Assembly (NCBI GenBank): GCA_028281785.1
Contig: JANQJG010000128.1
Coordinates: 1 to 37,617 of the forward strand
Length of the DNA stretch: 37,617 nt
Origin: Rhodospirillales bacterium
Lineage (GTDB): Bacteria; Pseudomonadota; Alphaproteobacteria; Rhodospirillales; Shumkoniaceae
Direction: 5' to 3'
Both the position numbers and the translations under genes were made by a program. The notes beneath the pieces are model-generated. The model did no database searches, was not told the DNA's origin, and was given only the letters and a program-made list of their open reading frames with translations. Of this stretch, positions 16,574-25,445 are shown in pieces; the stretch's first letter is position 1; the number at the start of each line of letters is the position of its first letter.

Positions 16574-18150
16574 CCGGTCTTCCCGAAATTCTCGCGGTCC
16601 TGATGTTCGTCGCGGCCTGCGGCTTCCTGCTGACGGGCTTTCCCGTGGCCTTCACGCTGGCCGGCTCGGCCCTGCTGTTCGCCGGCATCGGCGCCGCGTT
16701 GGGCGCCTTCGACCCATCCTTCCTGGGCGCCTATCCCCAACGCGTGTTCGGGATCATGACCAACGAGGTGCTGATCGCCGTTCCCCTTTTCGTGTTCATG
16801 GGGGTGATGCTGGAGAGGTCCAAGGTGGCGCAGGACCTGCTCGACACGATGGGCGCCCTGTTCGGCCCGCTGCGCGGCGGGCTCGGGATCTCGGTCTCGA
16901 TCGTCGGCGCGCTGATGGCCGCCTCGACCGGGATCGTCGGCGCCACCGTCGTGACCATGGGGCTGCTCGCCCTGCCGACCATGTTGCGCCGGGGCTACGA
17001 TCCCAAGCTCGCCTGCGGCTCGATCTGCGCGGCCGGCACCCTGGGCCAGATCATCCCGCCCTCCATCGTCCTGGTTCTGCTAGGCGACGTCATCTCCGCC
17101 TCCTATCAGGCGGCGCAGCTCGAACAAGGTATCTTCGCGCCGGAATCGGTATCGGTCGCCGACCTCTTCGCCGGCGCGCTGCTCCCCGGCCTGGCATTGG
17201 TCGGCATGTACATTCTTTATCAGATCACCGTCGCTTGGCTGATCCCGAAATCCTCGCCCCCGATACCGCGCGACAGCTTGGGCATCGACAGCTCAACGGC
17301 GCTGCTCTCCCGTGTGCTCGTCGCGCTGGTGCCGCCGATCGCGCTGGTCGTGGCCGTCCTCGGATCGATCCTGGCCGGCGTGGCAACGCCGACCGAAGCC
17401 GCCGCCGTGGGCGCCATCGGCGCGCTACTGCTGGCGGGACATCGGCTGGGCGAGACAAACAGCCCGGCGATCCTCATCGCCGTCTTGAGCTTGATCGGGG
17501 TTCTGGTTCTGACCTCGATGCTCGACCTCCGGATCACCCGCGACGACATCCCCACCGACGATCTGATCGGCGTGGCGGTGGCGGCGATCCTGTGCGTCGG
17601 CGTGGCCTGGGGGACGGTTGTCGCGCTGATCCGCGTGTTTGGGGTCGGCGTGCTCACCGATGTCGTGCGGTCGACGGCGCGCATCACCTCCATGGTGTTC
17701 GTGATCGTCATCGGCGCACAGCTCTTCTCCCTGGTGTTCCGGGGGTTCGGCGGCGACGACATGGTTCACGACCTGCTGAGCGGGCTGCCCGGCGGCGTGT
17801 TCGCGGCCGTGCTGGTGGTCATGGTCGTGATGTTCTTGCTCGGCTTCTTCCTCGATTTCATCGAGATCATTTTCGTCGTCGTGCCGATCGTCGCGCCAGT
17901 GCTGCTGCAGATGGATGTGAGCCCGGTCTGGCTGGGCATCATGATGGCGGTGAACCTGCAGACCTCGTTCCTGACGCCGCCCTTCGGGTTCTCGCTGTTC
18001 TATCTGCGCGGCGTCGCCCCCAAGGAGGTCGCCACGACGCAGATCTATCGCGGGGCTGTTCCCTTCGTGATCATCCAGCTCGCCTGCCTGGTCGTCCTTG
18101 CGCTTTTCCCGCAGCTCGCGACCTGGCTGCCCAGCGTGCTGTTCGGCTGA
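16570..18150 (+). CDS. TRAP transporter large permease (DctM type)
   Basis: 526-residue polytopic transporter with about 12 membrane helices, in the normal size range or slightly long. The GTG at 16570 overlaps the dctQ stop (GTGA) and has GGGAGG just upstream, so translation is coupled. Landmarks: LLTGFPVAFTLAG near the N-terminus, NEVLIAVPLFVFMGVMLERS, AASTGIVGATVVTMGLLALP, the AGTLGQIIPPSIVLVLLGD segment, and QTSFLTPPFGFSLFYLRG close to the end. It uses the sodium gradient to move the DctP-delivered solute inward. Confidence 0.94.
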   Translation: MTGLPEILAVLMFVAACGFLLTGFPVAFTLAGSALLFAGIGAALGAFDPSFLGAYPQRVFGIMTNEVLIAVPLFVFMGVMLERSKVAQDLLDTMGALFGPLRGGLGISVSIVGALMAASTGIVGATVVTMGLLALPTMLRRGYDPKLACGSICAAGTLGQIIPPSIVLVLLGDVISASYQAAQLEQGIFAPESVSVADLFAGALLPGLALVGMYILYQITVAWLIPKSSPPIPRDSLGIDSSTALLSRVLVALVPPIALVVAVLGSILAGVATPTEAAAVGAIGALLLAGHRLGETNSPAILIAVLSLIGVLVLTSMLDLRITRDDIPTDDLIGVAVAAILCVGVAWGTVVALIRVFGVGVLTDVVRSTARITSMVFVIVIGAQLFSLVFRGFGGDDMVHDLLSGLPGGVFAAVLVVMVVMFLLGFFLDFIEIIFVVVPIVAPVLLQMDVSPVWLGIMMAVNLQTSFLTPPFGFSLFYLRGVAPKEVATTQIYRGAVPFVIIQLACLVVLALFPQLATWLPSVLFG

Positions 18151-18164
18151 GGCACTGTTTTTGT

Positions 18165-18268
18165 GAGCGCTTGAAGTGGCTCGGGCCCATCCTTCGACAT
18201 GCCGCCTGCGGCGGCTGCTCAGGATGAGGCCCTCATGCTGAGCTTAGTCGAAGCACGAGGGCCGTGCG
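18165..18268. repeat. Palindromic intergenic repeat, copy 2 (inverted relative to copy 1)
   Basis: The inner arms GCTCAGGATGAGG (18217–18229) and CCTCATGCTGAGC (18231–18243) mirror each other, with flanking CTTCGAC / GTCGAAG. Its reverse complement follows copy 1 (14456–14584), including the end GAGCGCTTGAAGTG. One arm is interrupted by an extra small hairpin (GCCGC…GCGGC, about 18201–18215). Lies between dctM and the convergent hydrolase gene. Confidence 0.7.
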
Positions 18269-18329
18269 CCAAGTGTATCTCGTCAAATGCCCGCCGGAAT
18301 AAGTACCGGACCGAGGGGAGCGAATAGCG

Positions 18330-19121
18330 TCAGGCCGCGTCGAGGAAGCCGAGGACGGCCCGGTTGAAGGCGTGCGCCTGCTCGATATTGGAGAGATGCG
18401 AGGCGCCCTCGATTACCTCGAGGGCCGAGCCCGGAATGCCCTTGTGGATGACCTCGGCCGCCGCCACCGGCGTGCCCGGGTCCTGCTCGCCGACCACCAC
18501 CAGCGTCGGAATCCGGATCTCGCCCAGCCGGTCGGTGAAGTCGAGCGCGCGGATCGCCTCGCAGCAGCCGATATAGCCGGTCGGCGCGGTCGCCCGCACC
18601 ATCAGCCGGACCTGGTCGATACTGTCCGACCCCGCCGCGTAACAGGCCGGCGTGAACCAGCGCTCGACCGTGTGGTCGACGAGCGCGGCCATGCCCTCGG
18701 CCCGGGCCGTGTCGATGCGCCACTGCCACATGGTCTGGGTCTCGGCCGGGACCCGGCTCATGGTATCGGCAAGGACAAGGCGGTCGAGAACGTCCGGGCG
18801 GTTGAGCGCCAGGGCCTGCCCGATCATCCCGCCCATCGAGAGTCCGACGAAATGGGTGCGGCGAATGCCCAGCGCGGCCAGGAGCGCCACGGTATCCTCC
18901 GCCAGGGCCTCCAGGGTATAGGCGCCGACCGGGGCCTCGCTGCCCCCATGGCCGCGGGTGTCGAACAGCAGGACGCGGTATCGCTCGCGCAGGGCGGCGA
19001 TCTGAGGCCGCCACATCTCCTGGGTGACCGCGAGGGAATGGCTGAGGGTGACGACCGGCGCGTCCTCCGGCCCCTCGAGGACGCAGTTGATGGCGGTGTT
19101 GTTGGCGAGGACCCTCAACAC
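18330..19121 (-). CDS. Alpha/beta hydrolase, 3-oxoadipate enol-lactonase (PcaD)-like
   Basis: 263-residue alpha/beta hydrolase. Nucleophile elbow GLSMGG with S95, acid D214 in VVGEQDPGTP, and H242 in EGASHLSNIE complete the triad; the oxyanion region is LSHSLAVTQEMW. The closest well-known relatives by motif are PcaD enol-lactonases, but no other protocatechuate-pathway gene is nearby. It starts (GTG at 19121) 13 bases after the bioY stop, so the two are co-transcribed. That context raises the possibility of a biotin-related esterase (BioH-like function: removing the methyl ester of pimeloyl-ACP), which is inference only. Confidence 0.85.
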   Translation of the reverse strand: MLRVLANNTAINCVLEGPEDAPVVTLSHSLAVTQEMWRPQIAALRERYRVLLFDTRGHGGSEAPVGAYTLEALAEDTVALLAALGIRRTHFVGLSMGGMIGQALALNRPDVLDRLVLADTMSRVPAETQTMWQWRIDTARAEGMAALVDHTVERWFTPACYAAGSDSIDQVRLMVRATAPTGYIGCCEAIRALDFTDRLGEIRIPTLVVVGEQDPGTPVAAAEVIHKGIPGSALEVIEGASHLSNIEQAHAFNRAVLGFLDAA

Positions 19122-19134
19122 TCCCTCCCTGGTT

Positions 19135-19734
19135 TCAGTCGCGGCGGGCCCGGATGAGCCGCCAGGCCGCCGGCAGCAGGACCGCGGCGAGCGTGATCTT
19201 CAGGACCTCGCCGGGCAGGAATGGCAGGAGCCCCGCCGCAAGCACCTTGTCGGCGCCGATCAGCATGCCCAGCCACGTCATGCCGCAAAGAAAGATCACG
19301 GCGTCGCCGATCAGAAACGCGACGACCGCCCGTCCGAATGTGCGGTCCCAGCCACGCCGGGCAAGCATGCCGACCACCCAGGCCGCGAGCGGGAAACCGA
19401 TGAGATACCCGCCCGTCGGCCCGGCCAGATAGGCAAGGCCGATGCCCTTCTCCGGGCCTCCGGCGAAGACCGGCAGACCGACCGCGCCTTGCAGGAGATA
19501 GAACGCCACGGCGGCGAAGCCCAGCCGCGGCCCGAACGCGGCGCCGATGACCAGGGCGGCGAAGGGTTGCATGGTCATCGGCACCGGCCAGAACGGCACC
19601 TGGATCTTGGCAGACGCCGTCATCAGGAGGCTGCCGCCGACAACCAGCAAGATCCAACGCAATGCCTCGGCCTGCCGGCCAGTGGGCCACAGGGCGGAGA
19701 TCAATGTGGGGTGGGTCGTGGCGCGTCCACGCAT
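19135..19734 (-). CDS. bioY: Biotin transporter BioY (ECF S component)
   Basis: 199-residue inner-membrane protein with about six helices. BioY signatures: KIQVPFWPVPMTMQPFAALV near residue 43–62, YLLQGAVGLPVFAGG, and the AYLAGPTGGYLIGFPLAAW stretch that lines the biotin pocket. Binds biotin and imports it, alone or with an EcfAT module; no bioMN genes are next to it. GAGGGAG lies about eight bases before the ATG. No BioR-type TTATCTATAA site was seen just upstream. Leads a two-gene operon with the hydrolase. Confidence 0.93.
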   Translation of the reverse strand: MRGRATTHPTLISALWPTGRQAEALRWILLVVGGSLLMTASAKIQVPFWPVPMTMQPFAALVIGAAFGPRLGFAAVAFYLLQGAVGLPVFAGGPEKGIGLAYLAGPTGGYLIGFPLAAWVVGMLARRGWDRTFGRAVVAFLIGDAVIFLCGMTWLGMLIGADKVLAAGLLPFLPGEVLKITLAAVLLPAAWRLIRARRD

Positions 19735-19825
19735 GTCGGTCTCCCTCGCGATCTAGAGCATGTCTTGTTCAGTGCTGCCCGCCGGGAAACCGGCCGGGCC
19801 AGGATTCCCTACCAGCCTCTGGCGC

Positions 19826-22054
19826 TCATGTAAATCGGTTGGCGCGTGGAAAACCGCCCGGGGGGAGGCGCCCGGCCTGGGCCCGCCGACCGAGCCAGGA
19901 CGTGAGATTGGTCTCCGTGCGGGTGCGTGAGCCCGCCTGCCAGCTCAACCCGTCGGCCAGAACGAAGGTCTTGAGGTCAGCCAGACCGCCGTCGCGATAG
20001 CGTTGGAGGATTACGCCCCGGCCCCGCGTCATCGTCGGGATTTCCTCGATGGGAAAGACGAGGAGCTTTCGGTTGCGCCCCAACACGGCCACATGGTCGG
20101 CGCCTTCACCCACCGGGTGGCAGAGCGCCGCCTCCTCTCCCTTCCCCAGATTCAGGACCTGCTTGCCGGCGCGTGTCTGGGCGATGACCTCGTCCTCCTC
20201 GACCAGAAAGCCGCGCCCGCCTTCCGAGGCGACGAGCAGCTTTCGCCCGCCGGTATGCACGAGCAGGTTGACGAGATCGTGCCCGTTGGCGAGGTCGATC
20301 ATCAGCCTGAGCGGCTCGCCATGCCCCCGGCCGCCCGGCAGCTTGTCGCACCCAAGGGTGTAGAAGCGGCCATTGGTGGCGAAGACGAGCAGCTTGTCGG
20401 TGGTTTGCGCGTGGAGGACGAAACGGCCGCGGTCGCCCTCCTTGTAGCGGACGTCGCCAAGCTCCGCGAGATGGCCCTTCACGGCCCTGATCCATCCCTT
20501 CTCCGAGCAGAGCACGGTGATGGGCTCACGCTCGATCATCGCCTCCAGGGGCACGACGACGGCCGTCGGCGCGTCGCCGATCTCGGTCCGGCGCCGTCCG
20601 AGCTCGGTGGCCGGGCCGAACTGCCGGCGCGTCTCGGCGAGCTCGCCGCCGATGACCCGGCGGCGGCGTTCCTCGTCCGCCAGAAGGTCTTGCAGGTCGG
20701 CGCGTTCAGCCGTCAGCTCGTCGTTTTCCCGCCTGATCCCCTCCTCCTCCAGCCGGCGGAGATGACGGAGCCGCATGTTGAGGATGGCCTCGGCCTGAAG
20801 ATCCGTGAGGTCGAAGGTCGCCATGAGCACGGATTTGGGCTCGTCCTCCTCGCGGATGATGCGGATCACCTCATCGAGGTTGAGGTAGGCCACGAGCAGC
20901 CCGCCGAGAATCTCCAGCCGCCGGTCGATCTTGGCCAGGCGATGGCGGCTGCGCCGCTCCAGCACCACCATGCGATGCGCGAGGAAAGCGGAGAGCACAT
21001 CGCGCAGGCTCATGACCCCGGGGGTGTTCTGGGCATCCAGCACGTTCATGTTGAGCCCGAACCGGACCTCGAGATCGGTCTGGCGGAAAAGCTGCTCCAT
21101 CAAGAGCTCGGGCTCGACCGTACGGCTCTTGGGTTCGAGGACGAGGCGGACCTCCTCCGTCGATTCATCGCGGATATCGGCGAGCAGGGGCAGCTTGCGC
21201 GCGCCCAACAGTTCCGCGATCCGCTCGATGAGCCGCGATTTGGGAACCTGATAGGGCATCTCGGTGACGACGATCTGGTAGGTTCCCCGGCCCAGCGACT
21301 CCACCTCCCAGCGGGCCCGGAGGCGAAAACTGCCGCGGCCGGTGCGATAGGCCTCGATGACGGAGTCGCGCGGCTCGACGAGCACGCCGCCGGTCGGGAA
21401 ATCCGGCCCCGGGACAAAGGACACCAGCTTCTCGATCGTGGCGTTGGGCGTTTTGTTGAGATGGATCAGGGCGTCGCAAAGCTCGCCCGCGTTGTGGGGC
21501 GGGATGTTGGTCGCCATGCCGACGGCGATGCCGGAGGCGCCGTTGGCGAGAAGATTGGGGAAGCGCGCGGGAAGGACGACCGGCTCCTCCTCCTCGCCGT
21601 CATAGGTGTCGCGGAAATCGACGGCGTCCTCGTCGATCCCCTCCAGCAGGGCCAGCGCCACCTCGGTCAGCCGCGCCTCGGTGTAGCGCATGGCGGCGGC
21701 GTTATCGCCGTCGATATTGCCGAAATTCCCCTGCCCGTCCACCAGCGGGTAGCGGACCGCGAAATCCTGGGCCAGGCGCACCATGGCGTCATAGACGGCG
21801 GTCTCGCCATGGGGGTGGAACTTGCCGATGACGTCGCCGACGACGCGGGCGCATTTCTTGAAGCCGGAGCTGGGGTCGAGACGCAACTGTCGCATGGCGA
21901 ACAGAAGGCGGCGGTGGACTGGCTTCAGACCGTCGCGCACGTCCGGTAGCGAGCGCGAGATGATGGTGGACAGGGCATAGGAGAGATAGCGCTCCCCGAG
22001 AGCTTCGGCGAGCGGCTTGTCCTGGATCTCTCCGGCGGGAGACGGCTGGGTCAT
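19826..22054 (-). CDS. parC: DNA topoisomerase IV subunit A
   Basis: 742 residues, normal for alphaproteobacterial ParC. Catalytic Y124 is in [10 protein letters not shown], with the winged-helix region before it ([19 protein letters not shown]). The start [20 protein letters not shown] is typical of ParC. The positions that govern quinolone response (E. coli S80 and E84) are T85 and D89 here. The C-terminal beta-propeller is shorter than in GyrA and lacks a clear GyrA box, supporting ParC over GyrA. Decatenates daughter chromosomes with ParE. GAGGA lies seven bases before the ATG. Follows recO on the same strand after about 90 bases. Confidence 0.95.
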   Translation of the reverse strand: MTQPSPAGEIQDKPLAEALGERYLSYALSTIISRSLPDVRDGLKPVHRRLLFAMRQLRLDPSSGFKKCARVVGDVIGKFHPHGETAVYDAMVRLAQDFAVRYPLVDGQGNFGNIDGDNAAAMRYTEARLTEVALALLEGIDEDAVDFRDTYDGEEEEPVVLPARFPNLLANGASGIAVGMATNIPPHNAGELCDALIHLNKTPNATIEKLVSFVPGPDFPTGGVLVEPRDSVIEAYRTGRGSFRLRARWEVESLGRGTYQIVVTEMPYQVPKSRLIERIAELLGARKLPLLADIRDESTEEVRLVLEPKSRTVEPELLMEQLFRQTDLEVRFGLNMNVLDAQNTPGVMSLRDVLSAFLAHRMVVLERRSRHRLAKIDRRLEILGGLLVAYLNLDEVIRIIREEDEPKSVLMATFDLTDLQAEAILNMRLRHLRRLEEEGIRRENDELTAERADLQDLLADEERRRRVIGGELAETRRQFGPATELGRRRTEIGDAPTAVVVPLEAMIEREPITVLCSEKGWIRAVKGHLAELGDVRYKEGDRGRFVLHAQTTDKLLVFATNGRFYTLGCDKLPGGRGHGEPLRLMIDLANGHDLVNLLVHTGGRKLLVASEGGRGFLVEEDEVIAQTRAGKQVLNLGKGEEAALCHPVGEGADHVAVLGRNRKLLVFPIEEIPTMTRGRGVILQRYRDGGLADLKTFVLADGLSWQAGSRTRTETNLTSWLGRRAQAGRLPPGGFPRANRFT

Positions 22055-22144
22055 GATCGTCCTCGAGACAGGCTTGGACGGACGGGATACTACATCTGGT
22101 GCCTTGATTCATCAAATTCTCAATCTGCTGGGAAGGTCCGGCTC

Positions 22145-22882
22145 TCAGGTCCCGAGGCCCGAGGCCAGACGCTCGGCCAAGCGCAACCGCGCCGCCGGCA
22201 GACGCCGTCCGCGATGGCCGTAGACATGACCCTCCAGGAAATGCCCGGTCAGCCGAAGACCGTCGACGATCTGGCGCCGGTCGCCGATGCCTCCCTCCGC
22301 CAGAAGAAAGGGCGGCAGGGGGAGAAGCCGGTTGCGGTAGGGCTCGCCCGCGGCCAACGAAACGGCCCGTCCCGTTCGCGGCGAGACATAGGCGAGCTGA
22401 TCGTTCCGACCCGTCGCCGCGCAGCGTTCCAGGTCCAGGCCGAAGCCCAGCTCCCGCAGCAGGCCGAGCTCCCATTTTACATAGACGGTCGCCCAGGCCC
22501 CCTCGTTCCCACCCTCCAGCGCCCCGATCAAGACGTTCAACCCCTCGAAGACGGCGGGATGGGGCTCGCGCTCCGGGAGTGCCGACTCGGTGATGGCACA
22601 GGCGGCGCTGAGAGCGGCCAGGCGCAGGCGGTCGCCAAGCAGCGAGGCGGCCGCAGGGTTCATCAACTCGCAGCTCAGACTTCCGAGATGCTCGGCCAGC
22701 CGCGCCCGCCACGTCGCCTCGACCCGGTTCCCCGGCTGGAGCACCCCACGCACCCGCGGCCCCGCCCCGCCCCGGACGAGCCCCGCATGGCGGCCATGCT
22801 CCCGCGTCATCAGCGCGACGACGGCCGCGCCCTCGCCATGCTTGCGGGCCGCCAGAACGATTCCTTGGTCCGTCCACTCCAT
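22145..22882 (-). CDS. recO: DNA repair protein RecO
   Basis: 245 residues. N-terminal OB fold starting MEWTDQGIVLAARKHGEGAA and continuing with LMTREHGRHAGLVRGG, then a helical domain (WELGLLRELGFGLDLERCAATG). The usual zinc-finger cysteines are reduced to one (C near 163), as in many alphaproteobacterial RecO proteins. Loads RecA on SSB-coated DNA in the RecFOR pathway. Its usual upstream partner era is separated from it here by the opposite-strand gdh gene, so recO probably has its own promoter in the AT-rich stretch at 22991–23085. Confidence 0.92.
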   Translation of the reverse strand: MEWTDQGIVLAARKHGEGAAVVALMTREHGRHAGLVRGGAGPRVRGVLQPGNRVEATWRARLAEHLGSLSCELMNPAAASLLGDRLRLAALSAACAITESALPEREPHPAVFEGLNVLIGALEGGNEGAWATVYVKWELGLLRELGFGLDLERCAATGRNDQLAYVSPRTGRAVSLAAGEPYRNRLLPLPPFLLAEGGIGDRRQIVDGLRLTGHFLEGHVYGHRGRRLPAARLRLAERLASGLGT

Positions 22883-23048
22883 GGGGTCATTCTATGCCAA
22901 ACGGGCCGACGGCTCTTCCCGCAAGATCAGGGGGCGCGAGGAAATCCAATCCAGCAGACGGTGCAATCGGATGTGGCGAAACCTATCCAAATATTGATTT
23001 CAATTCTCAGTTAAAATGATTTTATATCAATATTTTATAGGAAAATCC

Positions 23049-23077
23049 TTGGATTTAAGTTCAAATCGCGCTTTAAT
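23049..23077 (+). promoter_or_regulatory. Candidate gdh promoter in an AT-rich block
   Basis: The 360-base gap between recO and the glutamate dehydrogenase gene holds an AT-rich block (about 22991–23085) that stands out from its GC-rich surroundings. Within it TTGGAT (23049–23054) and TTTAAT (23072–23077) are 17 bases apart on the plus strand. ATTGAT/ATCAAT inverted halves lie just upstream (22993–23031). The same block probably also carries the recO promoter on the other strand. Confidence 0.4.
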
Positions 23078-23151
23078 GTATTCGTCGGAAAACGGAGAGG
23101 ATCGTGAGCGCGCCTCCAGACATTGAGGCGGAGCCATTCCCTTCGGCCGCC

Positions 23152-23169
23152 ATGGTCGGAGCCGACCAT
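23152..23169. promoter_or_regulatory. 18-base inverted repeat in the gdh leader
   Basis: ATGGTCGG-AG-CCGACCAT is a perfect 8-bp inverted repeat around two bases, about 75 bases before the gdh start and about 75 downstream of the candidate promoter. It may be an operator for a nitrogen- or amino-acid-responsive regulator, or a leader hairpin. Confidence 0.4.
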
Positions 23170-23242
23170 TCCGCACCCGTTTTTTCTTTCCCCCACAAGT
23201 ACGTACGCCGCAAGCCACACCTTGCAGCCTGGGAGTGTTGTC

Positions 23243-24508
23243 ATGTCGTCCACATTGTTTTCGAAGGCCCGCAAGCGACTGAAAGAGGCCGCCAAGCACA
23301 TCTCCGTCGACCCTGACGTTCTGGTCAAGCTGAGCCACCCCCAGGAGACGACGATGGCCAGCCTGAACGTGCGGATGGACGACGGGTCGCTCCGCTCGTT
23401 TCGCGCCTGGCGCTGCCGGTATGACGATACCCGCGGCCCGACCAAGGGCGGCATTCGCTACCACCCCCGGGTCAACATGGACGAGGTCGTCGCCCTTGCC
23501 TTCTGGATGACCTTCAAGTCGGCTGTCGTCAACCTGCCCTTCGGCGGCGCCAAGGGCGGCGTCGCGGTCGATCCCCGCCGGCTCTCCCATATCGAGCTCG
23601 AGCGCCTCAGCCGCGCCTATGTGCGCGCATTCGCCGGGGTCCTCGGTCCCGACCGCGACATCCCCGCCCCGGACGTCTATACCAACGCCATGATCATGGG
23701 TTGGATGGCCCATGAATACTCGACCATCGTCGGCCATCCGTGCCCGGCCGTGATCACCGGAAAGCCGATCGTGCTCGGCGGATCGCTGGGACGCGAGTCG
23801 GCCACTGGCCGAGGGGGTTACTATGTCCTGCGCCAGCTCGAGCCAATGCTCGGCCTCACACCCGAGATCAGCCGCGTGATCGTCCAGGGATTCGGCAACG
23901 CCTCCATTCATTGCGCGCTACCGCTGTTCGACGACGGATATAAGATCGTCGGGGTGTCGGACTCCAAATCGGCGATCTTCGACCCGGACGGGATGGACCC
24001 GAACGCGGTGCTGGCCCACAAATCGACCTCCGGCCGGGTCGCCGGCGCGCCAACCTTCGGCAAGGCCCGGGAGTTGTCCAACGAGGCGCTGCTCGAACAG
24101 GACTGCGAGGTTCTGATTCCCGGCGCCCTGGAGAACCAGATCACCGACCGGAACGCCGCCAAAATCAAGGCGAAAGCGGTGCTCGAGCTCGCCAACGGGC
24201 CGACCACGCCGCTCGGCGACAAAATCCTCTCCCAGCGCGGTGTCGTGGTCATTCCCGATATCCTGGCCAATGCCGGCGGGGTGACGGTGTCCTATTTCGA
24301 GTGGGCCCAGAACCGGGCCGGCTACTATTGGCCGGAGCAGGAGGTGGACGAGCGCCTGCGGCGGTTCATCGAGCCGCAGGCCGTCGAAATCTGGAAGATC
24401 AAGCAAGAGATGGCGGTCGACATGCGAACCGCGGCCTATGTCCTCGCCCTCGACCGCATCGGCACGGCCGTGAGCGCCCGCGGCACACGGAAGTTCTTCC
24501 GGCATTGA
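23243..24508 (+). CDS. Glu/Leu/Phe/Val family dehydrogenase, probable NAD(P)-glutamate dehydrogenase
   Basis: 421 residues from the ATG at 23243, preceded by GGGAG; 40 more open codons upstream lack similarity. Residues bind glutamate as in hexameric GDHs: KGGIRYHP, the K in MTFKSAV, catalytic K in PFGGAKGGV, and D in DIPAPDVYTN. The second domain has the Rossmann GFGNAS (in place of the common GFGNVG) and the conserved ITGKPIVLGGSLGRESATGR. Interconverts glutamate with 2-oxoglutarate and ammonia; the small GDH type is usually catabolic and NAD-linked. It lies on the opposite strand between era and recO. Confidence 0.9.
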   Translation: MSSTLFSKARKRLKEAAKHISVDPDVLVKLSHPQETTMASLNVRMDDGSLRSFRAWRCRYDDTRGPTKGGIRYHPRVNMDEVVALAFWMTFKSAVVNLPFGGAKGGVAVDPRRLSHIELERLSRAYVRAFAGVLGPDRDIPAPDVYTNAMIMGWMAHEYSTIVGHPCPAVITGKPIVLGGSLGRESATGRGGYYVLRQLEPMLGLTPEISRVIVQGFGNASIHCALPLFDDGYKIVGVSDSKSAIFDPDGMDPNAVLAHKSTSGRVAGAPTFGKARELSNEALLEQDCEVLIPGALENQITDRNAAKIKAKAVLELANGPTTPLGDKILSQRGVVVIPDILANAGGVTVSYFEWAQNRAGYYWPEQEVDERLRRFIEPQAVEIWKIKQEMAVDMRTAAYVLALDRIGTAVSARGTRKFFRH

Positions 24509-24512
24509 GCCG

Positions 24513-24529
24513 GTCGAAGCGCGAGGGCC
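24513..24529. repeat. Half copy of the palindromic intergenic repeat
   Basis: GTCGAAGCGCGAGGGCC matches the GTCGAAGCACGAGGGCC end of copy 2 (18248–18264) with one mismatch. It sits in the 31-base gap between the convergent gdh and era genes. Only one arm is present. Confidence 0.5.
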
Positions 24530-24539
24530 ACGAGCCGTC

Positions 24540-25445
24540 TCAGGCGTTGAAATCGAGGCCCCAATCGCGGTAACGCTCGGGATCCTCGCCCCAGGCCCCG
24601 CGCACCTTGACGAAGAGGAAGAGATGGACGCGGCGTTCGAGAATCTCCTCGAGCTCGCGGCGGGCCGACTCCCCCAACGCCTTGATCCGCGTACCACGCT
24701 TGCCGAGAATGATCGCCTTCTGGCTGGCCCGCTCGACGAAGACCACCTGGCCGATGCGCACGCTGCCGTCGTCCCGATCCGCCCATTCCTCGGTCTCGAC
24801 GGTCGCGGCATAGGGCAGCTCCTGGCGCAGCTGAAGGTAGAGCTTCTCCCGCGTGATCTCGGCCGCCATCAGGCGCAAAGGCATGTCGGAGATCTGATCC
24901 TCCGGAAAATGCCAAGGGCCCTCGGGCATGCGTCCGGCGAGATCCCCCACCAGATCGCTGACCCCATCGCCGGACAATGCCGAGATCATGAAGATCCGGT
25001 CGAACAATCCCTCGTCATCTAGAGCGGCGGCAAGCGACAGCAGATTGTCCTTCTTGACCAGATCGATCTTGTTGAGGGCGAGTACGGCTTTTCGGCCGTC
25101 GCCTTTCAGCCGCTTGAGAATGCCCCGCGTGTCCGCGTCGATGCCCCGCGCGGCGTCCACCAGCAGAAGAATGGCATCGGCATCCGCAGCACCGCCCCAA
25201 GCCGCCGCCACCATGGCCCGGTCGAGACGGCGGCGCGGGGTGAAGATCCCCGGCGTGTCGATGAAAATAATCTGCGCCGGGCCGGTCACGGCGATGCCGA
25301 GGATACGCGTGCGCGTCGTCTGTACCTTTGGCGAGACGATCGAAACCTTCGCCCCGACGATCTGATTGATCAGAGTCGATTTACCGACATTGGGCGCGCC
25401 GAGGACGGCCACGAAACCGCAATGGGACGAGGTCTCAGCCGACAT
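24540..25445 (-). CDS. era: GTPase Era
   Basis: 301 residues. GTPase motifs: G1 GAPNVGKST (16–24), G2 region TTRTRILG, G3 DTPG (63–66), G4 NKID (125–128), and G5 ISALSGDG. The C-terminal KH domain (about 220–290) contains ILGKRGTRIKALGESARREL and binds the 3' end of 16S rRNA during 30S assembly. The start overlaps the end of rnc by 11 bases, so the two are translationally linked. Confidence 0.96.
   Translation of the reverse strand: MSAETSSHCGFVAVLGAPNVGKSTLINQIVGAKVSIVSPKVQTTRTRILGIAVTGPAQIIFIDTPGIFTPRRRLDRAMVAAAWGGAADADAILLLVDAARGIDADTRGILKRLKGDGRKAVLALNKIDLVKKDNLLSLAAALDDEGLFDRIFMISALSGDGVSDLVGDLAGRMPEGPWHFPEDQISDMPLRLMAAEITREKLYLQLRQELPYAATVETEEWADRDDGSVRIGQVVFVERASQKAIILGKRGTRIKALGESARRELEEILERRVHLFLFVKVRGAWGEDPERYRDWGLDFNA

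Noticed and set aside
20003-21949. 648-codon open frame on the plus strand opposite parC
   Set aside because: It mirrors the parC coding strand; ParC motifs are unmistakable on the other strand and the plus-strand protein has no family features. Long antisense frames are common in high-GC genes.
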